64,000 nucleotides of DNA from a bacterium (GTDB lineage: Bacteria; CSSED10-310; JAFGSJ01): the NCBI GenBank assembly GCA_016934675.1, contig JAFGSJ010000095.1, positions 1 to 64,000 of the forward strand, given 5' to 3'. Within the stretch, counting starts at the first letter, position 1; every line of letters starts with the position of its first letter. The position numbers were made by a program, and so were the translations under genes. Shown here piece by piece: positions 34,814 through 44,310 of this stretch. The notes beneath the pieces were generated by a model, which saw only the letters and a program-made list of their open reading frames with translations, did no database searches and had not been told where the DNA came from.

Positions 34814-36877
34814 ATGAAAAAAAAGGCGATCGGACCGACATTGCCGGAGCACATCAAGGCAGTCAAACAGGGGAAGCGGATTTTTGAGAACGCTTTTCAG
34901 GGTGTGGCCCGGATGATACTTGAAAAAGAGATAGATAAGGTTGTGGTGAACGGTCAGACCACGTATGATTTCAAGATTTTCCGTGAAGATCGGAAACATG
35001 TTATCGGTATGTTTGAGGAGATTAACAGTTTTGTATCTTTTGTGAAGGACGCCTCTGAAGGCGGTTCATCGAGTGAAATGGCTTATGTGCTCGTTGGTGA
35101 GCCGGGCAATGGCAAGACTTTTTTAGTTGAATATATCTGCTCGAAGTATCGTTCTTTTTTAGCTCAACCCGAGAACCATAAATATACGTTCAAATTTTGT
35201 AACATGGACACGTTAGGGCATTATGGTAAAATCAGTGAGATTGAGAGCCAGACCTATGAAGACCCGATGATCCTGGCCATGAATCTGTGTTTCGATAAAA
35301 CCGAGAATAAGGAGTATTTAGCCAAGACGTTTGGTTTCAACGATAAAGAACTCGAAACGATCTGGGAGAACTACCGTCCGTTAGGTGCGTGCAGCGATTA
35401 TATCTGGCATGATCTTATGCGCTTTACGAATGGGAATATCGAGGAGTCGCTTGGCTTCATCGAAATCGTGCCGGTGCCGTTGAGTGAAAGCATGGGGACG
35501 GTCACGGGCAAATATCCGGCCAAAGACAAGATCACTTCGTCATCAGTGGATTTATTGGGTGAAGAGTCGATCCAGCGGTTGTTACATATTACAGATACGA
35601 ACAATCCCTATCGTTTTGATTTGCGTCGGGGAGCACTGGCCCGGGTTGGTGGTGGCGGGATTCATTTCAGCGATGAGATTTTCAAGAACAAGAAGGACCT
35701 GGTCCAGGTTTACCTGGGCGTGATTCAGAATCGAGTCATCGAGATTGATGGTTATAAATGGCCGATTGACACTTTAATCATTGCGACCAGTAACAATTCT
35801 GAATTCAACCGGTTCCTGGCCGAACGCGAAGAGGCTCCGATCGTCGATCGCTGCAGGATATGTAATGTGGCCCACAACACGAATTACAAACTCCAGAAGT
35901 ATCTGACCGATTATGCCATCGGGAGCGAGGCCAAGACGACTTTTAACAAGGAGGTATTACATCAGGACCCCAACCTTAATTATGCAGGATCGGTAGCCGT
36001 GGTCTTGACTCGTCTGCCCAGGTCAGAGAAACTGACTCCGATTGAAACCATGAAATTGGCCGCCGGTGAAATCGCTGGTGAGAAGAGCATCAAAACGTTG
36101 GCTGAGGTCATTGCGACTCTCAATCAGGACCCTGACATAACCAAGCGGTTTGGTCAGAAGGGGCTGGGGCAGCGTAATCTCGGTCGGGCCGTCCAGTTAT
36201 TGATTGAGAGTTCTGAGACAAACGAGGGCCAGTGCATGTTCGCCTATGATATCTTCAAAGCGCTGGAACGGATCGTTCTGGATTATGTCTCGGATGCGAA
36301 TGATCGGATCAAGTATCTCGAGGACATCAAGATCGCCAAGGGGCTGTATCGTGAACGGATCATGACCGAGATGTTCGATGCCTATATGGATGAGCCTTAT
36401 GCCATCAGGAAAGACGTCATGAATTATGTCAACATGATCATAGGGATCGATGCTGAAAACCTGGGACCTGATAAGATGTGGAAATATATCGATCCACAGA
36501 CCAAGGAGCTGAAGGCCCTGAAAATCGATGAACGCTATATCAAGAGTGTCGAGGAGCGTCTCGGCCTGAAATCTGAGGAGCAGCGTGAAACTTTCCGGAC
36601 CACGATCCGAAAAATCTATGGTCAGAAGATGTCTCTTGATCCGAACTATGATTTCATGGACAACCTTGAATTAGTCAAGGCGGTAACCGATGTTCGACTG
36701 AAGTCGGACATTGCTGGAGCGGGTAGTCTGATCGGGGCACTGGCGAATAGGACCAATGAGGAGAATCAGAAACTCTATGATCGAATGCTGACGACCATGC
36801 TGAAGAAACTTCATTATTGCCAGACCTGTGCCAAGAAGACGATCGAGTATTTCTGTACGCAAGTCGATGAAAACTAG
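34814..36877 (+). CDS. prkA: PrkA/YeaG-type serine kinase with AAA domain
   Basis: A 687-residue PrkA family protein. An AAA-like nucleotide-binding domain has Walker A GEPGNGKT at 95-102. The later region with RGALARVGGGGIHFSDEIFKN and LIIATSNNSEFN (about 270-335) is characteristic of PrkA. The C-terminal quarter is the PrkA kinase-like part, ending in a Cys-containing tail. Known relatives: Bacillus PrkA and E. coli YeaG, a stress and stationary-phase protein acting with YeaH. Strong GGAGGAG precedes ATG 34814. It heads a cluster with yeaH, spoVR and a second PrkA-like gene. Confidence 0.92.
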   Translation: MKKKAIGPTLPEHIKAVKQGKRIFENAFQGVARMILEKEIDKVVVNGQTTYDFKIFREDRKHVIGMFEEINSFVSFVKDASEGGSSSEMAYVLVGEPGNGKTFLVEYICSKYRSFLAQPENHKYTFKFCNMDTLGHYGKISEIESQTYEDPMILAMNLCFDKTENKEYLAKTFGFNDKELETIWENYRPLGACSDYIWHDLMRFTNGNIEESLGFIEIVPVPLSESMGTVTGKYPAKDKITSSSVDLLGEESIQRLLHITDTNNPYRFDLRRGALARVGGGGIHFSDEIFKNKKDLVQVYLGVIQNRVIEIDGYKWPIDTLIIATSNNSEFNRFLAEREEAPIVDRCRICNVAHNTNYKLQKYLTDYAIGSEAKTTFNKEVLHQDPNLNYAGSVAVVLTRLPRSEKLTPIETMKLAAGEIAGEKSIKTLAEVIATLNQDPDITKRFGQKGLGQRNLGRAVQLLIESSETNEGQCMFAYDIFKALERIVLDYVSDANDRIKYLEDIKIAKGLYRERIMTEMFDAYMDEPYAIRKDVMNYVNMIIGIDAENLGPDKMWKYIDPQTKELKALKIDERYIKSVEERLGLKSEEQRETFRTTIRKIYGQKMSLDPNYDFMDNLELVKAVTDVRLKSDIAGAGSLIGALANRTNEENQKLYDRMLTTMLKKLHYCQTCAKKTIEYFCTQVDEN

Positions 36878-37020
36878 ATCGTTGATAAGGAGAACGGCTT
36901 TGGACACACCAGGGTCGGGTCTGTCGAGTTCGTATTGTGACGGATTGCACCGGAACGAGCACGGCACGATTTGCCCTATTTCGTCTATGAACGGGATGAT
37001 CTCAGGTTAAAGAGGACATG

Positions 37021-38409
37021 ATGGCTGACACGAACGAGTCATATTTTCGGGAACTGAAGAAACGGGGCTTGTCTGCCGAACGTGAGCAGCGAATCATCGA
37101 GGAGCTTCACGATCAGCGTCAGCACCGTGTCCCTCTGCCGGACGGAACTGGTCAAACCGCTCGTCATCAGGGTATGTTCCGGTCCTTTTACGATTTTCAG
37201 GACCTGAAAGAGCTCCAGGGCATGGACAATCCCAGGCGGAGTTATGAAATGGGCCTGCGTTCAGTCGACGAGTTACTTGAACGGGATAAGCTTCGTGAAA
37301 AGGATGGTTTTCCCAGGAAGATCAAGGTTGGCAAATTAGTCAAGCCGGGCAAGGGTGGTAAAAACAAGGTCGTGATCGTGCCGACCACGGTGGAGGAGAA
37401 ATTCATCCACAGCCGGGAGGTCCTCGAAGACGAGGAATCGGGGAAATCCGGCGGGACAGGAGATGGGGAAGAGGGCGAGGTTATCGGGGAACAGCCGGTC
37501 CGCCCGACTGCAGGGCCGGGAAGCGGTGGTGCCGGTGAAGGCGATGCCGGTCAACATGATATCGAATCGGATGCATACGATCTGGGTAAGGTCCTGACCG
37601 AGAAATTCGAGTTACCCAACTTACAGGACAAGGGTAAAAAGCGATCTCTGACCCGCTATACCTATGATCTGACTGATAGACATCGAGGTTTTGGACAGAT
37701 ACTCGATAAAAAGGCGACCCTGCGCGAAATCGTGGAGACGAACATCCATCTCGGTAATATTCCTGATGTGGGACAGATTGATCCTTCCCGTTTCATTATT
37801 GCACCCGATGATAAAATCTATCGTGTGCTGTCCAGGGAAAAGGATTACGAATCGCAGGCCATGGTCTTTTTCGTGCGTGATTATTCGGGCTCGATGGCCG
37901 GCAAAGCTACCGAGATTGTGGTCTCACAGCATGTGCTGATCTATTCCTGGTTGACCTATCAGTATGAAAATCAGGTCGAATCCCGTTTTATTCTCCATGA
38001 CACCGAAGCACGTGAAGTCGAGGATTTCTACACCTATTACAATTCTGCCGTTGCGGGCGGGACCCGAGTCGCCTCGGGATATCGGCTGGTCAATGCTATC
38101 GTCGAGCAGGAGAACCTGGCTCGTGATTACAACATATACATTTTTCATGGGACAGACGGTGATGATTGGGATAGTGAGGGGCGGGAAGCCGTGCCCGAGC
38201 TTAAGAAAATGGTGCAGTACAGCAGTCGGATCGGAATAACCATTGCCAAGCAGTCTTACAGTGCGAGCAATGGTTCTGAAGTTGAAAATTACCTGAAAAA
38301 ATCGAAACTTTTAGAGGATTTTCCCAAGAAGATTCGCCAGGATGTGATCGAGGAAGATGCCGATGAAAAGCGACTGATCGAGGGCATTAAACAGCTCATT
38401 TCCGAGTAA
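37021..38409 (+). CDS. yeaH: YeaH/YhbH family (UPF0229, DUF444) protein
   Basis: A 462-residue YeaH/YhbH homologue. Residues about 145-185 are a Gly/Glu-rich disordered stretch, as in the family. The C-terminal half has a von Willebrand A-like domain with a MIDAS-type DYSGSM at about 291-296, and IFHGTDGDDWDSEG near 378-391. In E. coli YeaH works with the kinase YeaG. I prefer ATG 37021, 5 nt after AAAGAGG, over ATG 37018. The 140-bp gap from prkA includes a 36-codon frame that I do not accept as a gene. Confidence 0.92.
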   Translation: MADTNESYFRELKKRGLSAEREQRIIEELHDQRQHRVPLPDGTGQTARHQGMFRSFYDFQDLKELQGMDNPRRSYEMGLRSVDELLERDKLREKDGFPRKIKVGKLVKPGKGGKNKVVIVPTTVEEKFIHSREVLEDEESGKSGGTGDGEEGEVIGEQPVRPTAGPGSGGAGEGDAGQHDIESDAYDLGKVLTEKFELPNLQDKGKKRSLTRYTYDLTDRHRGFGQILDKKATLREIVETNIHLGNIPDVGQIDPSRFIIAPDDKIYRVLSREKDYESQAMVFFVRDYSGSMAGKATEIVVSQHVLIYSWLTYQYENQVESRFILHDTEAREVEDFYTYYNSAVAGGTRVASGYRLVNAIVEQENLARDYNIYIFHGTDGDDWDSEGREAVPELKKMVQYSSRIGITIAKQSYSASNGSEVENYLKKSKLLEDFPKKIRQDVIEEDADEKRLIEGIKQLISE

Positions 38410-38410
38410 A

Positions 38411-40102
38411 ATGAGGGTATGGTTAGTTATGGAGCTGATAGATCAACATACGAAAAGCATTATGGAGGGTTGCAAAGAGCGGGCTCGCGAACATGGGCTG
38501 CGTTTCGATGACGAGACTCTGGAATATATTGTGACCAATCGTGATATCCTTGAATTGACGCCCAAGAATATGATCCCGACCATGTATGATTACTGGGTCC
38601 ATGATGTCGAAGTCCTTCAGGAGAAAGGCCGCTACGAACTCTATCCCAATAATCCCTATGAAACTGTAATCAATACACGTCCGGCCGTTTCATATTATAA
38701 TGATAATAATCCTGATTGGTTGAATGTCATGATTTTTTATCATGTGCTGGGTCATATCGATTTCTTTCAGAACAACATTTTTTTCAAGAACACCTGGAAT
38801 TTCGATTTTACGGGTCAGGCCTTATCGGACAAGAGACTCATCGCCCACTTGCGTTCGAAACACGGACGCTGGGTCGACTATGTGATCGAATTTTGTCGCG
38901 GCATCGACAATCTTGTTGGTTACTACCGTGAATTAAACAGCACATTTTCTCCGGAGATGCATTCATTTTCAGAAAGACTCGATTATTTTTTCGATGTCTT
39001 TCTGCAGCAGGTCAGGCAGGTGACCATACATGATTATATTGGCTTCATTGAACGATATAATGGACTCGTTCGGGAGCATGGTCCGGGCGGAGAACAGATA
39101 TTTTTCGGTGAGATAGGTCAGAAATTCGCCGAATTTGAGGCTCTGTTTCGCGAATCGAGTGGTCAAAAGAGAGTCCAGAAGCAGGATTTACTCGAATTTC
39201 TACTTGAACGATCGCCCTTTCTTAACAAGAATAAAAACAAATGGATGAAATCGATCATTCATGTGATCCGCAATACATCGCTTTATTTTCAACCCCAGAT
39301 TCGCACAAAAATAATGAACGAAGGCTGGGCCAGTTATTGGCATGAGAAGCTGTTTTTACTTGATGATCGGATCAAGGGGCATGAGGTTGATTTTGCCCGG
39401 GTCAATGCCGGTGTAACGGCCATGCCCAGGGTCGGTCTGAATCCCTATGCTCTCGGGATGAGACTGTTTTTCTACATCGAGGACATGGCCAATAAGGGTC
39501 GCTTGACGTATGATTATGATCGACTCAGGGATGAACGGGCTCGTCAGAATTATAATACTCACCTGAATGAAGGCCAGCAGGCCATCTTTTCGGTCCGTGA
39601 GAATTTCAATGATTATGTCTTTATCAGTACCTTTGTCGATCAGGATTTCATGAAGCTCAATAAACTGTTTGTGGTGGGCAGACATTTGGACCAGCAGCGT
39701 ATGGTTTGGCAGTATTATGTCAAGAGCAGGAAAGTCCAGGATTACCGACACATGTTATTCGATGCCCTCTATCATCCGCCTCATATCGTTATCGATGAAG
39801 CCCAGAGTAGCAATTCAACCCTTTACCTAAAGCATGTTTTCGAGGGTAAACCGCTGGTCCGCGATTACATCAGCAATACCATGCTCGGACTCGAGTTCCT
39901 GTGGGGTGGCCCGATCAAGCTCGAGACGACCGAGGTTTTTCGCAAAGAGTCGGGTCAACCGGACCGTGAAAAGCCGAGCGGACATGATGAATCAGAGGAA
40001 TACGGCTATCGGCGTGTTCTGTATTCAATGGATGATCATACCCTGTCCAAAGTAACCTTATCTGCAGAAGACGATGATGATGGATTGAGTGAGGACTACT
40101 GA
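38411..40102 (+). CDS. spoVR: SpoVR family protein
   Basis: A 563-residue SpoVR/YcgB homologue. Conserved parts include the motif VLGHIDFFQNNIFF (about 112-125) and NEGWASYWHEKLF (about 302-314), the latter carrying His and Glu residues that look metal-binding. SpoVR is needed for normal spore cortex in Bacillus; in non-sporing bacteria it accompanies PrkA/YeaH, as here. The molecular function is not established. It starts one base after the yeaH stop; ATG 38429 with GAGGG upstream is an alternative. Its stop overlaps the next ATG (TGATG). Confidence 0.93.
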   Translation: MRVWLVMELIDQHTKSIMEGCKERAREHGLRFDDETLEYIVTNRDILELTPKNMIPTMYDYWVHDVEVLQEKGRYELYPNNPYETVINTRPAVSYYNDNNPDWLNVMIFYHVLGHIDFFQNNIFFKNTWNFDFTGQALSDKRLIAHLRSKHGRWVDYVIEFCRGIDNLVGYYRELNSTFSPEMHSFSERLDYFFDVFLQQVRQVTIHDYIGFIERYNGLVREHGPGGEQIFFGEIGQKFAEFEALFRESSGQKRVQKQDLLEFLLERSPFLNKNKNKWMKSIIHVIRNTSLYFQPQIRTKIMNEGWASYWHEKLFLLDDRIKGHEVDFARVNAGVTAMPRVGLNPYALGMRLFFYIEDMANKGRLTYDYDRLRDERARQNYNTHLNEGQQAIFSVRENFNDYVFISTFVDQDFMKLNKLFVVGRHLDQQRMVWQYYVKSRKVQDYRHMLFDALYHPPHIVIDEAQSSNSTLYLKHVFEGKPLVRDYISNTMLGLEFLWGGPIKLETTEVFRKESGQPDREKPSGHDESEEYGYRRVLYSMDDHTLSKVTLSAEDDDDGLSEDY

Positions 40103-42405
40103 TGGAAGAGCTGAACGGTTTTCTGAAAAGACTCGATCACCATATCCAAGCAAGGGAAGAACACAGCCTGATCACATTTGAAGACTTCTTACAGATCATG
40201 ACTGAAAAGCCGGGTCGGGTTATCCGAAGTATATTTCAGGTTTTTCATGATATGGTCCGTTATTATGTAGGTGAGGGATTACAGGAATATCCTGATGATC
40301 CCGAGTCGATCAACTTTGTTTCATATGATTGTCGAGACCTCTTCGTTGAGGGAGCGGACAACCCTTTTTTTGCCGACCGCTTGTTTGCCAATCGTTTCAT
40401 CAACCATATCGAATCCATGCGCCGCGGTGCTCAGCAGAACAAGATCTACATATTCGAGGGACCGCCGGGATGTGGCAAGAGTACTTTTCTGAACAATCTA
40501 TTACGGAAGTTCGAGGAATATGCCAATACGGAGGAGGGCTGTCGCTACGAGGTGGTCTGGAGATTGAATTGTCGTGCCCTGGGTGGTTATTTTGACCATG
40601 AATCCAGCCCACTCATCGGCAATCTGTTTAAATTCCTCGAGCTGAATAATCCCAAAGAACAACCTGAATTAGGGCTCAATCCAGGTAAGCTGGAATTGGG
40701 CGAACAGGTCCACCAGGCAGATGATTATCTTGAAATACCCTGTCCCAGTCATGACAATCCGATACTGCTCATTCCCAAACAACATCGCAGAGAGTTTCTG
40801 GATGATTTGCTCAAAAACGATGAATTCAAATGGAACCTGTTCACCCAGAAGGAATATGAGTGGGTTTTCAGGCAGAATCCCTGCACAATATGCAGTTCCC
40901 TGATCCAGGCTTTACTGGACAAATTGCCTCAACCCACCAATCTGTTCAATATGGTCTATACCCGCAAATACCGATTCAATCGTCGATTAGGCGAAGGTAT
41001 TTCGGTATTCAATCCCGGTGACAAGCACGCCCGTGATTTCATCCTGAGCAATAAGATGCTTCAAGAACGGCTTAATGCACTTTTAAAGGACAGCAACCTG
41101 GTCCAGTATCTGTTCTCCCGATATGCTAAGACGAACAATGGCATATACGCGTTAATGGATATCAAATTGCATAATATCGAACGGATCAACGCGCTTCATA
41201 ATATCATCTCGGAAGGTGTACACAAGGTCGATGATATCGAGGAGAATGTCAATTCGCTCTTTTTTGCTTTGATGAATCCTGAGGACAAATCAAATATCGA
41301 GGGCACGCAATCATTTTCCGACCGGATTGATTACATAAAAATCAATTATGTTCTGGACCTCAATACCGAAGTCGAGATTTATCGTTCCATTTTCGGGCGT
41401 CACATCGAGAACAATTTTCTGCCCCGGGTCCTCAAGAATTTTGCCCGGGTCATCATATCGAGTCGACTTAACATCAAATCCGAGGCACTCGATCGATGGA
41501 TCACGGCTCCCGAAGACTATGCCCATTATTGCGATGAGAACATGCTGTTGTTAAAAATGGAGATGTATCGCGGTAAAATCCCGACCTGGCTCAGCGAAGA
41601 GGACCGGAAATTGCTCGATGCACCTTTGCGTCGAAGCATCATAGCCGAATCGGAAAAGGAGGGTTTACGGGGTTTCTCCGGTCGAGATTCTATCAAAATC
41701 TTCAGCGATTTTTATTCGACGTATGCCCGTGACGACAAGTTGATTACCATGGCCAATCTCTGCAGTTTCTTCGAAAAAGTCCAGATCAAGTTTTCGAAAT
41801 TCATCCCCGAGGGTTTCCTCAATGCACTCAACAATATGTATAATTATACGATAGTCCAGGAGGTCAAGGAAGCCCTCTATTATTATAACGAAAAGCAGAT
41901 CGCCCGCGATGTCATGAACTACATATTTGCCGTGAATTTCGAGCTGGATACGACCGCACGCTGTCCCTATACGGGTGATCGTCTGGAAATTTCCGAAGAT
42001 TTCCTGGGTGGTATCGAGAACCGTATTCTGGGATCACAATCCGGTGAACTGCGACGTTTGGCTTTTCGCCAGGATACACAGAAAGAATATACGACCAGGA
42101 CCCTGACCCAGGAGATCATGCTCGAGCAGAAATCCATTCATGAGACAGAATTGTATGGCTCACTTTTCGAGCGTTATGTCTATAATATAAAGGAGAAAGT
42201 GCTCGAGCCCTTTCTCGAGAACGAAAATTTCAATCGGGCCATGAAGGATTATGGGACAGACCTTTTTCGGACCTATGACAAGCGGATCAGGGAGGATATC
42301 AGCTTTCTGATCGGTAATCTGATGAAAAAATTCAGATATACGGAACAGGGTGCACGTGAGGTTTGTATCTATGTGATCGATAACGATCTGGCCCGATCGT
42401 TTTAG
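40102..42405 (+). CDS. Second, divergent PrkA-like AAA/kinase protein
   Basis: A 767-residue protein. The N terminus (LITFEDFLQIMTEKP, about 23-37) resembles the start of YeaG. Walker A is GPPGCGKS at 120-127. C-terminal segments (MNYIFAVNFELD near 612, and the last 25 residues with FRYTEQGAREVC) align with the ends of PrkA/YeaG. The middle is unlike the 34814 protein and includes Cys-containing pieces (NPCTICSS near 259) not expected in YeaG. It is thus a paralogue that has diverged or gained an insertion. It is translationally coupled to spoVR. Kinase activity is inference; partnership with the first PrkA is plausible. Confidence 0.78.
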   Translation: MEELNGFLKRLDHHIQAREEHSLITFEDFLQIMTEKPGRVIRSIFQVFHDMVRYYVGEGLQEYPDDPESINFVSYDCRDLFVEGADNPFFADRLFANRFINHIESMRRGAQQNKIYIFEGPPGCGKSTFLNNLLRKFEEYANTEEGCRYEVVWRLNCRALGGYFDHESSPLIGNLFKFLELNNPKEQPELGLNPGKLELGEQVHQADDYLEIPCPSHDNPILLIPKQHRREFLDDLLKNDEFKWNLFTQKEYEWVFRQNPCTICSSLIQALLDKLPQPTNLFNMVYTRKYRFNRRLGEGISVFNPGDKHARDFILSNKMLQERLNALLKDSNLVQYLFSRYAKTNNGIYALMDIKLHNIERINALHNIISEGVHKVDDIEENVNSLFFALMNPEDKSNIEGTQSFSDRIDYIKINYVLDLNTEVEIYRSIFGRHIENNFLPRVLKNFARVIISSRLNIKSEALDRWITAPEDYAHYCDENMLLLKMEMYRGKIPTWLSEEDRKLLDAPLRRSIIAESEKEGLRGFSGRDSIKIFSDFYSTYARDDKLITMANLCSFFEKVQIKFSKFIPEGFLNALNNMYNYTIVQEVKEALYYYNEKQIARDVMNYIFAVNFELDTTARCPYTGDRLEISEDFLGGIENRILGSQSGELRRLAFRQDTQKEYTTRTLTQEIMLEQKSIHETELYGSLFERYVYNIKEKVLEPFLENENFNRAMKDYGTDLFRTYDKRIREDISFLIGNLMKKFRYTEQGAREVCIYVIDNDLARSF

Positions 42406-42441
42406 TGGGCGAGATTAATCAGGATGAAACACGAGGGACTT

Positions 42442-42777
42442 ATGACCGAGAAACAGAACAAGAAACAGTTCGTGAGAATCTGGGTTGAATTGGATATGAA
42501 TGATGTGAAGGAGCATTTGATCATTTCGGACGAATCACTGGGTTCATGTGCCGTGTGTCGCGAGGTTGGTATCGATATTCAAACAGCTAAGGTTTGCCCG
42601 TCCTGCAAGACCGAGTTTCGCTATGTCACGGCTAAACCGCGAGGTTTTCAGAAAGAAGTTGATCCCAAGATATTGGCCAGAATACGTGTCAAATGTCCGC
42701 ATTTGACCATAGTCGATTGGGCCGATTATGATCATGGTCAAGGCAAGACCTCGGCCCGTGAATTTTTAAAGTTGTAG
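42442..42777 (+). CDS. Small zinc-ribbon protein at the end of the prkA cluster
   Basis: A 111-residue protein with CAVC and CPSC separated by 13 residues (about 35-54), a four-Cys zinc-ribbon layout, and a lone Cys near 85. The remainder is charged, and no known family is recognised. ATG 42442 follows GAGGG by 4-5 nt; ATG 42424 is an alternative. It lies 36 bp downstream of the second PrkA-like gene on the same strand, so it is probably part of that operon. A role in binding nucleic acid or the kinase complex is speculation. Confidence 0.7.
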   Translation: MTEKQNKKQFVRIWVELDMNDVKEHLIISDESLGSCAVCREVGIDIQTAKVCPSCKTEFRYVTAKPRGFQKEVDPKILARIRVKCPHLTIVDWADYDHGQGKTSAREFLKL

Positions 42778-42801
42778 GGTTTGTCTGCAGGTCAGGAAAA
42801 A

Positions 42802-43263
42802 TCAGAAGGCGTCCTTCAGCCAACGAATATTGGTTTTTTCCCAGAGCGAGGAGCGGACGAGGGTGATGATATCGTAACGACATGCGTTCGAATCCAGGTT
42901 TTTTTTCCTGATATATTCGCAGGCAACATGTTTGATGGTCTGACGTTTTTTACGATCGACCGAGGCTTCCGGCGGTGCGAAACGTGATGAGGACCGGAAT
43001 TTCACCTCGATAAAAATCGTTTTCTGGCGGTCCCGGGCGATAAGGTCGATTTCCCCTTCAGGTGTCCAGTAATTCCGTTCGATAATGGTTACACCTCTTT
43101 TCTGAAGGTAGGCACATGCTTGTCTTTCAGCCAGGAAACCGAGTCTGAGATGGGGCGTCAGCCAGGCTCTGACTGACCGATGTGGACGTTTTTTCAGGCC
43201 TTGCTCTGGCTTTTGTGTGGAGAAGAGATTAATCATGTTTTTGAAAAGAGGAGGAGACCACAT
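42802..43263 (-). CDS. yraN: YraN/UPF0102 nuclease-fold protein
   Basis: A 153-residue YraN family protein with the PD-(D/E)XK nuclease core: GEIDLIARD (about 80-88) and IFIEVKFRS (about 93-101) give the Asp, Glu and Lys of the active site. Its cellular role is unclear in the literature; a link to DNA processing is suggested by the fold. It follows rnhB by 23 bp, as in the widely conserved rplS-rnhB-yraN order. The first 30 residues are a basic extension; Met10 is an alternative start. Confidence 0.9.
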   Translation of the reverse strand: MWSPPLFKNMINLFSTQKPEQGLKKRPHRSVRAWLTPHLRLGFLAERQACAYLQKRGVTIIERNYWTPEGEIDLIARDRQKTIFIEVKFRSSSRFAPPEASVDRKKRQTIKHVACEYIRKKNLDSNACRYDIITLVRSSLWEKTNIRWLKDAF

Positions 43264-43286
43264 GACAGGGCACCCTGGTTGAAGAG

Positions 43287-43949
43287 TCAGAAATGAGGCT
43301 GTTCAAAGAATTCGCGGACACCTTTAAACGTTTTTCTATGGATGGGACAGGGGCCATATTGGTCCAAAGCATCGAGATGGTGACGGGTGCCGTAGCCTTT
43401 ATTGCGATTCAGAGCATAGACCGGAAACTGACGGTGGTACGCGGTCATGATTCGGTCACGTGTGACTTTGGCAATGATTGAAGCGGCTGCAATCGAGATG
43501 GAGAGTGAATCACCGTGGATTATCGCCTGGTAGGGAATACCTGGAGCGGGTAAATCGACCGCATCAGTTAAAAGAAGATCGGGTTTGGTCTTTAATCGAG
43601 CCAGGGCCCGTTGCATAGCCAAACGTGTAGCTTCGAGGATGTTCAGAGTGTCAATTTCGGTGTTATGGGCGAGTCCCACACTCCAAGCCCTGGCGCGGGT
43701 CCTGATCAGGTCGAACAGGATTGAGCGGGTCTTTGCTGAAAGTTTTTTCGAATCATCGACACCGGGCAGGTCCGAGTCAGGGGCGAGCATAACGGCAGCA
43801 GCAACAACCGGTCCGCACAGTGTGCCTCGACCGGCTTCATCAAAACCGGCAATATTGCGATAACCGATCTCGTTATACTTGTGTTCGAAGGACCATTTAT
43901 CAGTCCCAGACTCGGTCTCGAAATACAGACGAATTCTTTGCTGTTTCAC
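43287..43949 (-). CDS. rnhB: Ribonuclease HII
   Basis: A 220-residue RNase HII from GTG 43949. The active-site segment AGFDEAGRGTLCGPVVAAAV contains the first Asp and Glu; DDSKKLS, TDAVDLP and AASIIAKVTRDR supply the other family motifs. It removes RNA from RNA/DNA hybrids and single ribonucleotides from DNA. A longer reading from 44117 would run into rplS and is rejected. GTG 43949 lies 13 nt after the rplS stop; the ribosome-binding site is weak, so coupling to rplS is likely. Confidence 0.93.
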   Translation of the reverse strand: MKQQRIRLYFETESGTDKWSFEHKYNEIGYRNIAGFDEAGRGTLCGPVVAAAVMLAPDSDLPGVDDSKKLSAKTRSILFDLIRTRARAWSVGLAHNTEIDTLNILEATRLAMQRALARLKTKPDLLLTDAVDLPAPGIPYQAIIHGDSLSISIAAASIIAKVTRDRIMTAYHRQFPVYALNRNKGYGTRHHLDALDQYGPCPIHRKTFKGVREFFEQPHF

Positions 43950-43962
43950 GTCGTAACTGTGA

Positions 43963-44310
43963 TTATTTCCTTCGAATTTCCTTGATCTTGGCGGCTTTAC
44001 CACGGAGAGCTCGCAGATAATACAGCCTCGAACGGCGAACATGCCCATATCGTACAACTTCGATCTTGGAAATGTTGGGTGAATGAATGGGGAAGATGCG
44101 TTCAACGCCGACGCCATAGGATATCTTGCGTACGGTGAAGGCCGAACGGACCCTGTTTCCTGTCTTGCGGATCACATCTCCTTCGAAAACTTGAATTCTT
44201 TCCTTACCGCTCTCACGGACAATGACATGGACCTTGACCCGGTCACCCGGTCGAAAGCTCGGTAAATCTTCTTTCATCTGTTGTTTTTCGATTGCTTGCA
44301 TTTCAAGCAT
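43963..44310 (-). CDS. rplS: 50S ribosomal protein L19
   Basis: A 115-residue L19 protein, the usual length. [11 protein letters not shown] near residue 19, [10 protein letters not shown] near 43, [15 protein letters not shown] near 64, and [20 protein letters not shown] near the C terminus are diagnostic. ATG 44310 follows GGAGG by about 7 nt; an upstream in-frame ATG at 44337 lies inside the preceding gene. Its start overlaps the end of the methyltransferase gene by 8 nt. Confidence 0.96.
   Translation of the reverse strand: MLEMQAIEKQQMKEDLPSFRPGDRVKVHVIVRESGKERIQVFEGDVIRKTGNRVRSAFTVRKISYGVGVERIFPIHSPNISKIEVVRYGHVRRSRLYYLRALRGKAAKIKEIRRK

Noticed and set aside
36900-37010. TTG-started 36-codon frame between prkA and yeaH, with AAGGAG upstream
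   Set aside because: A fair ribosome-binding site, but the product is Ser/Gly-rich with no family resemblance. It is too short to accept without conservation.
43950-44117. N-terminal extension of rnhB
   Set aside because: It would overlap rplS by about 155 bp and add residues not found in RNase HII proteins.
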